Source: Candidatus Latescibacterota bacterium (GTDB lineage: Bacteria > Latescibacterota > UBA2968). Taken from it: a stretch of 64,000 nucleotides of DNA. This document shows positions 1-8,279 of the stretch, one piece after another. The notes under the pieces were generated by a model. That model worked only from the letters and a program-made list of their open reading frames with translations, searched no databases and had not been told where the DNA came from. Position numbers and translations under genes: made by a program. Each line of letters starts with the position of its first letter. The first letter of the stretch is position 1. The DNA lies in NCBI GenBank assembly GCA_022823725.1, contig JAJEHL010000016.1, forward strand, positions 124,001 to 188,000, written 5' to 3'.

Positions 1-2
1 AA

Positions 3-1397
3 TTGGTCCTCGGTGGAAACGCAGGGAGATTGTGGGAAGTGAACATCACTGAGCTATTCAACAACTTTTCACTATACTTGACCACTCTAATAGAACTATT
101 GGCTAACTTTTCCTTCAACTTTTCTGTCAACAGCATATCGGATGTGACACCACTATCTAACTTGACCAGGCTAAGAGTCCTGGATCTTTCCTTCAACAGC
201 GTAGCGGATGTGACGCCACTATCTAACTTGACCAATCTGGAAATGCTGGATCTTTCCGGCAACAGCATAGCGGATGTGACACCACTATCTAACTTGACCA
301 GGCTAAGAGTCCTGGGTCTTTTCGGCAACAGCATAGCGAATGTGGCGCTGATATCTAACTTGACTAATCTGGAAGTGCTGGATCTTTCCGGCAACAGCAT
401 AGCGGATGTGACACCACTATCTAACTTGACCAGGCTAAGAGTCCTGGATCTTTCCGGCAACAGCATAGCGAATATGTCTGCACTGTCAGGATTAACCAGT
501 CTGGAATGGCTACTTCTTTCCGGCACAAGCATAGCGAATGTGACACCACTACCTAACTTGACCGGGCTAAGAGTCCTGGATCTTTCCGACAACAACATAT
601 CAGATGTGACGCCGCTTGTGGCACTTCTATCTAACTTGAATAACCTGATATTGCTGGATCTTTCCGACAACAGCATATCGAATGTAACGCCACTATCTAA
701 CTTGACCAATCTAAGAGCTCTGACTCTTTCCTACAACAACATATCGGATGTGACGCCACTATCTAACTTGACCAGGCTGGAATGGCTGGATCTTGAAGAC
801 AACAGCATAGCGAATGTGGCACCGATATCTAATTTGACCCGTCTGGAATGGCTGGAACTTGACTATAACAACATATCGAATGTGACGCCGATATCCAACT
901 TGACCAATCTAAGATGGCTGGAACTTTCCGACAACAGCATAGCGGATATGACGCCGATATCTAACTCGACCCGTCTGGAAGTGCTGTCTTTTTACGACAA
1001 CAGCATAGCGAATGTGACGCCGATATCTAACTTAATCAACCTGAAATTGCTGTCTCTTTCCGACAACAGCATAGCGAATGTGACGCCACTATCTAACTTA
1101 ATCAACCTGAAAGGTTTGGAACTTAACGACAACAGCATCTCAGACCTCGCGCCGCTGGTGGCAAACGCGGGATTGGGTGAAGGAGATTGGATTGAAGTAA
1201 GGAACAACCCCTTGAGTGCCACATCAATCAACATACACATTCCAGCTCTTGAGAGCAGAGGGGTTGATGTAGATTTTAGTGCATCGAAGCCCGCGATGAA
1301 AAACAAAGAACGGGGAATACCCTTCCGGATGATAGAACCGTTTGGGATGAAAAAGTGGAAGGTGGGCGATGATTTGAGAAAAGGCCGCCAGAATTGA
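3..1397 (+). CDS. Leucine-rich-repeat (internalin-like) protein, 5' truncated
   Basis: The product is a 464-residue stretch dominated by about fifteen 22-residue leucine-rich repeats (residues about 42-380) of the form NSIADVTPLSNLTNLxxLDLS, the bacterial 22-mer type seen in internalins. After the repeats comes a cap segment (VANAGLGEGDW...NNPLS...HIPALESRGV, about 383-425) of the kind that ends such arrays in environmental bacteria, then a basic tail of about 35 residues. The first codon is TTG at base 3 and the frame is open to the window edge, so the N-terminus, including any signal peptide, is probably missing. Such proteins usually bind proteins or glycans at the cell surface. The partner cannot be told from the sequence. 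The tail matches no domain I recognise. Confidence 0.85.
   Translation: MVLGGNAGRLWEVNITELFNNFSLYLTTLIELLANFSFNFSVNSISDVTPLSNLTRLRVLDLSFNSVADVTPLSNLTNLEMLDLSGNSIADVTPLSNLTRLRVLGLFGNSIANVALISNLTNLEVLDLSGNSIADVTPLSNLTRLRVLDLSGNSIANMSALSGLTSLEWLLLSGTSIANVTPLPNLTGLRVLDLSDNNISDVTPLVALLSNLNNLILLDLSDNSISNVTPLSNLTNLRALTLSYNNISDVTPLSNLTRLEWLDLEDNSIANVAPISNLTRLEWLELDYNNISNVTPISNLTNLRWLELSDNSIADMTPISNSTRLEVLSFYDNSIANVTPISNLINLKLLSLSDNSIANVTPLSNLINLKGLELNDNSISDLAPLVANAGLGEGDWIEVRNNPLSATSINIHIPALESRGVDVDFSASKPAMKNKERGIPFRMIEPFGMKKWKVGDDLRKGRQN
131..1137 (+). repeat. Tandem 66-bp repeats encoding leucine-rich repeats
   Basis: About fifteen 66-bp units lie in frame inside the leucine-rich-repeat gene; one is lengthened by 9 bp near 610-640. 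Units starting near 261 and 393 are almost identical over more than 50 bases, and the units between them alternate in type (TRLRVL versus TNLEVL). This gives a higher-order period of 132 bp and points to recent duplication of two-unit blocks. Confidence 0.9.
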
Positions 1398-1580
1398 CAC
1401 CATGTCAGATACGACAACACAGTTGCATCCCGATCCCAAAGCCTGCGCTATTGACCTGATCACGGCATAGAGGTCTGCGTGGAAGACCGATTCGAGTTGC
1501 TCGCTGCGGTAAAAGAAACCGTAGAGACCATCATCGCCCGCACTCGGACACTGAGCAAAATGACTGAATAGGAGAATAAC

Positions 1581-1835
1581 ATGCGAGCCGAGTTGCTCCG
1601 GAATATCAACCGGGGAATGCCCGATGAGTTACAGAAGCGATATCGGGAACTTATTGCTAGCAGACGCGCAGAAACACTGACCGAATCAGAACATACCGAA
1701 TTGCTTCACCTGACAAATCAGGTTGAAAAATATGATACAGAACGACTGAAATATCTCACCGAACTTGCACGTATTCGAAAAATCTCTCTGACAGAACTTT
1801 TGGATGAACTCGGCATTGAACCAGCCTATACATAA
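1581..1835 (+). CDS. Small hypothetical protein, 84 aa
   Basis: The small helical, charged protein begins with ATG after GGAGAATAAC, which contains a good ribosome binding site. Its core (MPDELQKRYRELIASRRAETLTESEHTELLHLTNQ) ends in ISLTELLDELGI. From memory this resembles short proteins that sit directly upstream of HNH endonuclease genes in cyanobacteria and other bacteria, but no HNH gene follows here. The next 75 bases hold only a GTG-started 40-codon frame that runs into a terminator. Upstream, 1402-1571 carries two short frames (22 and about 30 codons) that could be one broken small gene. I assign no function. Confidence 0.6.
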   Translation: MRAELLRNINRGMPDELQKRYRELIASRRAETLTESEHTELLHLTNQVEKYDTERLKYLTELARIRKISLTELLDELGIEPAYT

Positions 1836-1916
1836 GCTGTGAACACGAGACTGAAACAAGCTGTTATTCATCGTGCCGAAAAATCCTTTCAAAAATTGCT
1901 TGCATTGGCAAACACA

Positions 1917-1953
1917 AAAAGCCCAACGGCCTCCTCCAAACCGTTGGGCTTTT
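1917..1953 (+). terminator. Rho-independent terminator
   Basis: A 13-bp perfect stem, AAAAGCCCAACGG (1917-1929) with its complement at 1941-1953, has an 11-base loop and ends in four T. The A-run on the other side makes it potentially bidirectional, between the small plus-strand gene and the minus-strand toxin gene. Confidence 0.85.
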
Positions 1954-2040
1954 CCTATTAGAACCTCAATGGCACAGGCCAAATATGTTTGCCTATCGCG
2001 CCTGAAAATATTTTGGACGCTCCGATAGCAGTGTATCTCT

Positions 2041-2427
2041 TTAACTCACTTCATCAATATGAGCCGTCAACCATTCGATCAGTTTATCACGAGAAACATC
2101 CCCTGAAGCAAGTTCTAAAATGACCTGTTCCTGATCATCTACGGGAGCATAAATTTCATACCCATTCAGAATTAGCATGACTTCCATAGCGGCATGCCCT
2201 ACTCGCTTGTTTCCATCAATGAACGGGTGATTTTGAACCAGAGAGAAACACAATGCGGCTGCTTTTTCAATCAGAGCCGGGTAAAGATCACGACCTCCAA
2301 ACGTCATACGCGGCTGGGCGATGGCTGATTCCAATCCACCGAGATCACGCACCCCCGTCGATCCGCCACTTTCTTCAATAATACGCCGATGAAGTTCTAA
2401 CACTTCACTCAGACTGATATAACGCAT
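2041..2427 (-). CDS. Doc/Fic-family toxin (death-on-curing type)
   Basis: This 128-residue protein has the Fic-fold signature HPFIDGNKR at residues 67-75, followed by VGHAA. AMPylating Fic proteins carry GNGR at this place. The lysine (GNKR) is the variant of the Doc toxins, which phosphorylate translation factor EF-Tu (established for P1 Doc). Length matches Doc (about 126). The start chosen is ATG at 2427, sharing one base with the antitoxin stop codon (TGATG). A TTG one codon earlier is also possible. It is translated after, and probably coupled to, the antitoxin gene. The partner protein and gene order support a type II toxin-antitoxin module. The cellular target is inferred from the family. 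Confidence 0.9.
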   Translation of the reverse strand: MRYISLSEVLELHRRIIEESGGSTGVRDLGGLESAIAQPRMTFGGRDLYPALIEKAAALCFSLVQNHPFIDGNKRVGHAAMEVMLILNGYEIYAPVDDQEQVILELASGDVSRDKLIEWLTAHIDEVS

Positions 2428-2618
2428 CAACTCAACCTTCGATAGAGTTCCCGATTCTTCTTTAAAACATGCTCCGCAGCGTGCTCAAAATCTGCATCCG
2501 AATGTAAAAGGTCGGTTAATGCCGCCTTAGCCAATTTCTCCACAGGAACATTCAGTCGTTTAGCGGTCGCTTGCAGACGTTTGACCTCATTTTCAGATAA
2601 GTTCAAAGAAATTTTCAC
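2427..2618 (-). CDS. Antitoxin of the Doc-type module, probable DNA-binding protein
   Basis: This is a 63-residue protein that starts with a beta-like KISLNL segment followed by two helices (SENEVKRLQATAKRLN and VEKLAKAALTDLL) and a charged C-terminus. The pattern fits a ribbon-helix-helix DNA-binding antitoxin. The start is GTG at 2618 behind GGAGGTAGAAC. It lies directly upstream of the Doc-like gene with a one-base overlap. The N-terminal part would bind its own promoter and the C-terminal part would cover the toxin, by analogy with other modules. The exact antitoxin family is uncertain. Confidence 0.75.
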   Translation of the reverse strand: MKISLNLSENEVKRLQATAKRLNVPVEKLAKAALTDLLHSDADFEHAAEHVLKKNRELYRRLS

Positions 2619-2805
2619 GTTCTACCTCCAATCAAAATTTGTTGCTCTACCTATCCAAAGATCAAAGTCTATCAACAACGAAGATACGGTGATTCACTTA
2701 TGCGTCAAGCGCGTTCTGCGAATGGATATTGCGCTTAGGTCAAATTTGTCGGATATTGCTTAGGCGTATTCGGGATGCTTTTTGACCTCTTAAAAACCAC
2801 TACCT

Positions 2806-3816
2806 ATGCACATCTACATCCTCAAAAGATTACTGGCACTGATCCCCACACTATTGGGCATCACAGTGCTGGTTTTTTTTATGGTACATCTCGTACCAGG
2901 AGACCCGGCACAGATCATGCTGGGCGAACGGGCAAGTGCCGAAAGTCTGGCTGCCTTGAGGCGCGATCTGGGCCTGGATCAGCCATTGCATATACAATTT
3001 GGCCGCTATCTATCCGACCTGCTACAAGGCGACCTGGGAAGGTCCATTAAATCGCACGAACGCGTATCCGTCGAACTGATGGCGCGATTTCCCGCCACCA
3101 TGGAACTCACCTTCGCGAGCATGGTATTTGCCTGCATACTCGGCATTGGTGCAGGTGTAGCATCCGCGGTTCGACGCGGCACCTGGTGGGATTATATTGG
3201 CATGACAGCATCATTGGCAGGAGTCTCAGTACCGATATTCTGGCTGGGATTACTGCTCATCCTCGCCCTTGCAGTCTCCCTACCGTTGTTCCCCGTCTCC
3301 GGACGACTCAGCTCCCATGTATTTATCCCCACCTGGACTGGATTTTACCTCATAGACAGCCTGATAGCAGGAGATCTTCCCAGTTTTGGCGACGCACTCT
3401 GGCATCTGATTCTGCCGGGCATAACGCTGGGCACAGTACCCGCCGCTGTTATCGCGCGCATGACCCGGTCGAGCTTACTGGAAGTCCTGCGCGAAGATTA
3501 TGTACGCACCGCCTGGGCAAAAGGCTTATCTGAACGGGTCGTCATATTGCGCCATGCACTGAAAAATGCATTCATCCCCGTCTTAACCGTGATCAGCTTG
3601 CAATTCGGTTATCTATTGGGCGGCGCAGTCTTGACCGAAAGTATTTTTGCCTGGCCCGGGGTCGGGCGCTGGTTGCTCCTCTCTGTTTACGCACGCGACT
3701 TTCGGGCAATTCAAGGGGGCGTAATAATTGTCGCCACGACCTTTGTCCTCATCAATCTAATCGCAGATTTGTTATACGCCTGGCTGGATCCACGGATCAA
3801 ATACGGTAAGGAATGA
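2806..3816 (+). CDS. ABC transporter permease, DppB/OppB family
   Basis: The inner-membrane permease has 336 residues and about six membrane segments. The start IYILKRLLALIPTLLGITVLVF and the PGDPA...LGLDQPL...Y motif that follows are diagnostic of DppB/OppB/NikB permeases. The inner-membrane coupling loop appears as EVLREDYVRTAWAKGL near residue 226. It forms a heterodimer with the DppC-like permease encoded nine bases downstream. Substrates of the family are peptides, nickel or oligosaccharides and cannot be told from the permease. No solute-binding protein or ATPase gene is nearby, so those parts must be encoded elsewhere, or the pair borrows them. Confidence 0.93.
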   Translation: MHIYILKRLLALIPTLLGITVLVFFMVHLVPGDPAQIMLGERASAESLAALRRDLGLDQPLHIQFGRYLSDLLQGDLGRSIKSHERVSVELMARFPATMELTFASMVFACILGIGAGVASAVRRGTWWDYIGMTASLAGVSVPIFWLGLLLILALAVSLPLFPVSGRLSSHVFIPTWTGFYLIDSLIAGDLPSFGDALWHLILPGITLGTVPAAVIARMTRSSLLEVLREDYVRTAWAKGLSERVVILRHALKNAFIPVLTVISLQFGYLLGGAVLTESIFAWPGVGRWLLLSVYARDFRAIQGGVIIVATTFVLINLIADLLYAWLDPRIKYGKE

Positions 3817-3825
3817 CGACACACC

Positions 3826-4695
3826 ATGTCACACATTCAAGACACCTTACAAACACCACCGCAAACCACCGCGCTATTGCTCTGGTATCGCTTGCGCAAA
3901 AACCGTCTCTCCATAGTGGGAAGTATATTGATCGGCGGCTTTCTGCTTCTGGCTTTCGCAGCACCGTTGATAGCCCCTGCTGATCCAATGGCGCAGGCAC
4001 TCTACAATCGCCTATCGCCCCCAACGCTCGAACATCCATTCGGCACAGATGACTTTGGTCGAGACATATTGAGCCGCGTCATCTATGGCGCTCGGATATC
4101 CCTGCGCGTCGGAGTATTTGCCGTACTGATCGCCCTCGTACTGGGCACCTGCATCGGGGTCGTCGCGGGCTACTGGGGAGGATGGATAGATCAAATATTG
4201 ATGCGTATGATGGATCTGCTGCTCGCCTTTCCGAGCATATTGCTTGCAATCGGCATCGTGGCTATTTTGGGACCCGGCCTGGAAAATGCGATGTTGGCCG
4301 TCGGCATTGTGGCCATGCCGCAATATGCGCGCCTGATTCGCGCGTCCGTCTTAACCGTAAAAGAAACCGATTATGTCATGGCCGCACGCGCTCTGGGGGC
4401 ATCGGATTGGCGCATACTATGCGTGGCCGTCTTGCCCAATTGTCTCGCCCCACTGATCGTCCAAGCGACATTGGGATTGGCAACCGCGATCCTCGACGCT
4501 GCTGGACTGAGCTTTCTCGGCCTGGGCGCGCAACCTCCCACTCCCGAATGGGGAGCGATGTTGAGCCAGGGACGCGAACTAATTGTACGCGCGCCCTGGG
4601 TACTCACCTTTCCCGGCGGAGCGATATTCTTCACCGTACTGGCATTTAATCTGGTCGGCGATGGTCTGCGAGACGCGTTGGACCCAAAGGCTTAA
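3826..4695 (+). CDS. ABC transporter permease, DppC/OppC family
   Basis: This 289-residue permease has the N-terminal OppC-type segment (RKNRLSIVGSILIGGFLLLAF), the LEHPFGTDDFGRDILSRVIYGAR motif typical of DppC, and the coupling helix VKETDYVMAARALGAS near residue 183. It follows the DppB-like gene by nine bases, so the two are translated together and form the membrane channel. The C-terminus (GDGLRDALDP) is the normal end of the family, so the gene is complete. The stop region overlaps the convergent peptidase gene by four bases. Confidence 0.93.
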   Translation: MSHIQDTLQTPPQTTALLLWYRLRKNRLSIVGSILIGGFLLLAFAAPLIAPADPMAQALYNRLSPPTLEHPFGTDDFGRDILSRVIYGARISLRVGVFAVLIALVLGTCIGVVAGYWGGWIDQILMRMMDLLLAFPSILLAIGIVAILGPGLENAMLAVGIVAMPQYARLIRASVLTVKETDYVMAARALGASDWRILCVAVLPNCLAPLIVQATLGLATAILDAAGLSFLGLGAQPPTPEWGAMLSQGRELIVRAPWVLTFPGGAIFFTVLAFNLVGDGLRDALDPKA

Positions 4696-5927
4696 TTCAA
4701 TTTTTCCATCGGGCCGAGTGCGACAAGCGCGGGATCCGCATCGAGAGGATATTGTTCGAGATAATCGGCAATGCGCTCTGGCGTAACGGCATCGATCTCC
4801 GCGTATTCCTCCTCAAGCGTTTTGAGCGGCGTATCGGTACTCAGGCTACCCACAATTTGAGAAAACCGAGAAAGACCGTTTTCCCCGCTGCAAATAATAC
4901 CCGTAGCCTGTTTGGTCTTGGCGCGTTGGAGCGCGTCGCTATCAATACCGTTCTTTAAATCCGCCATTTCGCGCCGCACAATATCGAGGACTTGAGATAC
5001 ATTTTGCGGATCCACGGACAGATAAACGTAAAAAAGCCCCGCATCGCTAAAATTGATATACTCTGCCGACGCTTCATCTGCCAGACCCTCTTGAATAATA
5101 GACCAGTAGAGCTGGCTATTGGTCGATGCGCCCAAATAAACAGAAAGCAGATCTGCAGTAGCGGCATGATCATCGGAAGATGGCGGCGCGGGAAGCGCGA
5201 GCGCGATATGTTCGCGCGCCACACCATCGCGTTGCACAACGCGATTTGCAGTGTGAAAAGTCGGGATAGATTGCTCCCGACCATTATCAGACACCTGCCA
5301 GCCTCCGCAATGTGCGTCAACCGCGCGAATAATCTCATCGCGATCAAACGCACCTGTAATAACAAACGTGAGGTTATTGGGACCATAGCGCCGCTGGTGA
5401 TATTCCGCCATCAAATCGCGGGTAATGGACTTCACAGTATCTTCTGTACCCAGCACGCTCTGTCCCAGGGGATGAGTGCCAAAAGCCTCTTGAATGAGAT
5501 CGTCGATAATAAGCGCGTCGGGCTGGTCGTGATACATCGCAATCTCTTCGAGAATAACCTTCTTTTCCATATCAAACTCATCCGATGGCAAATTGGAGCG
5601 CATCATATCGCTGAGAATCTCGATAGAATCCGTAGCCCGATCACTTTGTACCCAGTGAAAATAGGCCGTGCCCTCCCACCATGTGTAGGCATTCCACATG
5701 GCGCCCAGATCATCGACATCGAGCGAAAGTTGCCGCCAGTCGCGCCTGGGCGTCCCCTTGAAACACATGTGTTCGAGAAAATGTGAAATCCCCAAAAGGT
5801 CTGGCGCTTCGTCGCGCGATCCCGTTTGGGCAAAAAATCCCAGCGCAGCCGAACGAATGCGCGGAATAGTTTCAAAAACAAGCGTGAGACCATTATCGAG
5901 GGTATGCGTGGAAAAGGGTGAAGACAT
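4692..5927 (-). CDS. M16B zinc peptidase, catalytic subunit
   Basis: This is a 411-residue M16 (pitrilysin/MPP-like) peptidase. The zinc site HFLEH is at residues 49-53 and the downstream glutamates are in EKKVILEEI (121-129). In the C-terminal half, the arginine and tyrosine that this family uses to hold substrate are absent: where relatives read SRLF...REKRGLAYS, this protein reads SQLY...IQEGLADEAS. The missing pair is present in the second M16 protein encoded at 6871-8115, which lacks the zinc site. The two therefore look like the beta and alpha halves of one heterodimer. Start ATG at 5927 is chosen because AGGAG lies seven bases upstream; the frame is open further upstream but overlaps the dioxygenase gene. 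There is no signal peptide. Confidence 0.93.
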   Translation of the reverse strand: MSSPFSTHTLDNGLTLVFETIPRIRSAALGFFAQTGSRDEAPDLLGISHFLEHMCFKGTPRRDWRQLSLDVDDLGAMWNAYTWWEGTAYFHWVQSDRATDSIEILSDMMRSNLPSDEFDMEKKVILEEIAMYHDQPDALIIDDLIQEAFGTHPLGQSVLGTEDTVKSITRDLMAEYHQRRYGPNNLTFVITGAFDRDEIIRAVDAHCGGWQVSDNGREQSIPTFHTANRVVQRDGVAREHIALALPAPPSSDDHAATADLLSVYLGASTNSQLYWSIIQEGLADEASAEYINFSDAGLFYVYLSVDPQNVSQVLDIVRREMADLKNGIDSDALQRAKTKQATGIICSGENGLSRFSQIVGSLSTDTPLKTLEEEYAEIDAVTPERIADYLEQYPLDADPALVALGPMEKLN

Positions 5928-5971
5928 GAGTTGCTCCTGAAGAAAGCGGTGAGACATAAAAAGCTGATAGC

Positions 5972-6835
5972 TTATAAATTCTTCGCCATTGCTATGGCTT
6001 CGTGCTCGGGCAAATAGGGCACATCCGTGCGATCCCAACTGCGTCTGCCTGCAACGCAGTGAATGCCCATCAGTTGTCGCTTTTGGGGCGTATCGGCCCA
6101 ATCGACAATGCTTTGCGGTGGTGGACTCGCGATCCACTTTTTCACAAAAAAGGGCATATAACCATAAATAACGATGCGTCGATCCATGGCACTGGTATTG
6201 GCACAGCCCGTATGCCAGCAGACCACGTTCCACAGCACGGCATCGCCAGCATTGAGAGCCATCTTTTTCATATTGGGCATGGTTTCTAAGGCATCTCTCG
6301 AATACGCTTCTTTGGGCGGATAATCCGGATTTGTGTGTGTGCCAGGTACCAGCGAAAAGCATCCCATATCTTCGGTCTGATCGTCGATAAAATAAAAAAC
6401 CTTAATCTTGAGCGTATATTGCGGATGCGTCCAGGGCGGCCAGTCTCTATGCCAGTTCGTGTGGGCAGCAGTGCCCGCATGGTGATTGTGATAGAGCATC
6501 TCCATCACCTGATAGTCTGCGCCGACGATATTTTCCACATAGGGAATAACACTGGGATTATTGGCCAGATCGAGAATGGTCTCATCTGTGTCAAAATCTG
6601 GGCGAATAGTGTGCGCGTAAGGTCCATTGCCATAGCCATTTCGGAACTTGCCGAGCTGAAGTTCTTCCTCCCGTTCTGCGAGCATCTCTGCTTCGCGGCG
6701 TTCAAAAGCTCGTCGCACCCGGTCCAGACCAATGGGTTCAATGGCATTTTTAATCACGATATACCCATTTTCATCGTAAAAAGCGCGCTCCTCATCGGTG
6801 GGTGCCGAATATTGTATAGCATCGATTGTTGCCAT
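5972..6835 (-). CDS. Phytanoyl-CoA dioxygenase family protein
   Basis: This 287-residue Fe(II)/2-oxoglutarate oxygenase has the metal-binding facial triad: HRD (His129, Asp131) in NWHRDW and the distal His208 in VVCWHTGC, with Arg219/220 available for 2-oxoglutarate. The VPGTH element near residue 164 is typical of PhyH enzymes. No signal peptide is seen, so it is cytosolic. It has its own AGGAG site before ATG 6835 and lies between the two M16 peptidase genes on the same strand with gaps of 35-44 bases, so it is cotranscribed with them. The substrate is unknown; PhyH relatives hydroxylate many small molecules. Confidence 0.9.
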   Translation of the reverse strand: MATIDAIQYSAPTDEERAFYDENGYIVIKNAIEPIGLDRVRRAFERREAEMLAEREEELQLGKFRNGYGNGPYAHTIRPDFDTDETILDLANNPSVIPYVENIVGADYQVMEMLYHNHHAGTAAHTNWHRDWPPWTHPQYTLKIKVFYFIDDQTEDMGCFSLVPGTHTNPDYPPKEAYSRDALETMPNMKKMALNAGDAVLWNVVCWHTGCANTSAMDRRIVIYGYMPFFVKKWIASPPPQSIVDWADTPQKRQLMGIHCVAGRRSWDRTDVPYLPEHEAIAMAKNL

Positions 6836-6870
6836 AAATTGCTCCTGTGAGAAATAGGTGGCGTTATGCG

Positions 6871-8115
6871 CTACATTATCTCTTTATTTTCCAGCGGTCG
6901 AGGTCCCAAAACCAGTAATGTACCAGGTCTTGGAGGAAAAGTTTCAATATATTGCGGAATCTGATCGAGGGTAACGGCATCAATACCCGCGGCAATTTCG
7001 TCAATCGTTCGCACGCGGCCCTCGAGAAATAAGTCTTCTATGATACCGCCAGCGCGGCCCTCGGGCAAATCGCCAATGGTAAAAAGGCGTCCTTTAAGCA
7101 CTGTTTTGGCGCGAATGAGTTCTTCAGCGGTGACATCGCGGCGCAATCGCGCGAGTTCGGACTGGCATACATCCAGGGTCTCCTGGGCGCGGTCAGCAGT
7201 GGTACCTGCATAAACAGCCATCAGACCGCCACCGCGGTATGCCTGGTAAAAAGCCGACACACTATAGGCCAGACCGCGTTTTTCGCGGACCTCTGTAAAT
7301 AAGCGACTCGATCCACCGCCAGAAAGAATGGCGATGGCGAGTTGCCCTGCGTAATAGAGATCGTGACCTCTTGGAACACCACAAGAAAGCGCACAAATAT
7401 GGGCTTGTTCCGATGGCTTTTCGCGATGTACACTGCGGTCGGCAACAGAGATGGGATGGACTTCTTCCCTATCTGCTGATTCACCTGTCCACCCGCCAAA
7501 AACATCGCCAACAGTCTCGATCACACGCTCCGCATCCAGACCGCCTGCAACCCCAATGAGCAAATGGGCTGGCCTGCAATGCGCATCCCAATGGCGGCGA
7601 ACGCCGGCAGGCGTAATAGCCGATACTGTATCGGGTTCACCGAGAGGAATTCTACCCATCGGCGAGCCAAGCCCCGCCTTATAGGTCATATACATGGCCT
7701 GTTGTATGGGGTTGTCCTCCATGCGTTTGAGTTCCTCAAGCGTGATGGTCTTGGCGATCTCGACCTGGTCACTGGGAAAAGACGCACTGCGAAAAAGTTC
7801 GGCATAAAGTTCGAGTGCGGATTTGAACTTGTCGGGCAGGACTTGTGCAAGAAAAGAGGTATGTTCGACAGAAGTCGAAGAACTGCGTCTTATCCCAAGA
7901 CCGTCAAAAGTATCAAATATAGCGCGTGCATCATGCCTGGGCGTACCCTTAAAAAGCACATCTTCTGCAATGCGCGTAATGCCCAATCTGTCGTTGGGAT
8001 CGTCTTTCGCACCAAAAGTAAAACGAAATGAAACAACCAGCGATTGCGCGCCAGGCATGGGTTCGACAACCGCGCGAATGCCGTTGTCGAGAGTATAAAT
8101 TTGTGGCTCTAACAT
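6871..8115 (-). CDS. M16B peptidase-like protein, non-catalytic subunit
   Basis: This 414-residue M16 protein aligns with its neighbour at 4692-5927, but the HxxEH zinc site is replaced by RIAED (residues 48-52, in GITRIAEDVLFKGTP), so it cannot bind catalytic zinc in the usual way. The C-terminal domain keeps the family's substrate-holding region, GGGSSRLF followed by REKRGLAYSV (266-286, with Arg280 and Tyr284). This is the pattern of alpha subunits in mitochondrial processing peptidase and in bacterial M16B heterodimers. Start ATG 8115 follows GAGG at six bases. No signal peptide is seen. It is first in the minus-strand set with the dioxygenase and the catalytic subunit. Confidence 0.9.
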   Translation of the reverse strand: MLEPQIYTLDNGIRAVVEPMPGAQSLVVSFRFTFGAKDDPNDRLGITRIAEDVLFKGTPRHDARAIFDTFDGLGIRRSSSTSVEHTSFLAQVLPDKFKSALELYAELFRSASFPSDQVEIAKTITLEELKRMEDNPIQQAMYMTYKAGLGSPMGRIPLGEPDTVSAITPAGVRRHWDAHCRPAHLLIGVAGGLDAERVIETVGDVFGGWTGESADREEVHPISVADRSVHREKPSEQAHICALSCGVPRGHDLYYAGQLAIAILSGGGSSRLFTEVREKRGLAYSVSAFYQAYRGGGLMAVYAGTTADRAQETLDVCQSELARLRRDVTAEELIRAKTVLKGRLFTIGDLPEGRAGGIIEDLFLEGRVRTIDEIAAGIDAVTLDQIPQYIETFPPRPGTLLVLGPRPLENKEIM

Positions 8116-8279
8116 TGTGGTCCTCAAATAAAATGTACGGGCAGTACCTCTGTGACCGCCCAAAGAATGTAAGGGCGATATCTCTGCGTTCGCCCAATCG
8201 GTTTTTCATGTAACAACAAGAATATATATTGTCAATAGATATTGTGACACTTATCCCCTTTCAGGAGGTCATCATCTTC

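Noticed and set aside
131-1137. Regular 66-bp tandem repeats resembling a CRISPR or satellite array
   Set aside because: They are in frame, encode leucine-rich repeats, and have no unique spacers or cas genes nearby.
1841-1960. GTG-started 40-codon frame after the 84-residue gene, perhaps an HNH remnant
   Set aside because: It shows no HNH or CxxC motif and runs through the terminator hairpin, so it was not annotated.
2581-2763. 60-codon plus-strand frame opposite the antitoxin start
   Set aside because: No ribosome binding site and no recognisable features; it overlaps the antitoxin gene in antisense.
4992-5786. 264-codon plus-strand open frame
   Set aside because: It lies antisense inside the well-supported M16 peptidase gene and its product shows no domain or normal composition.
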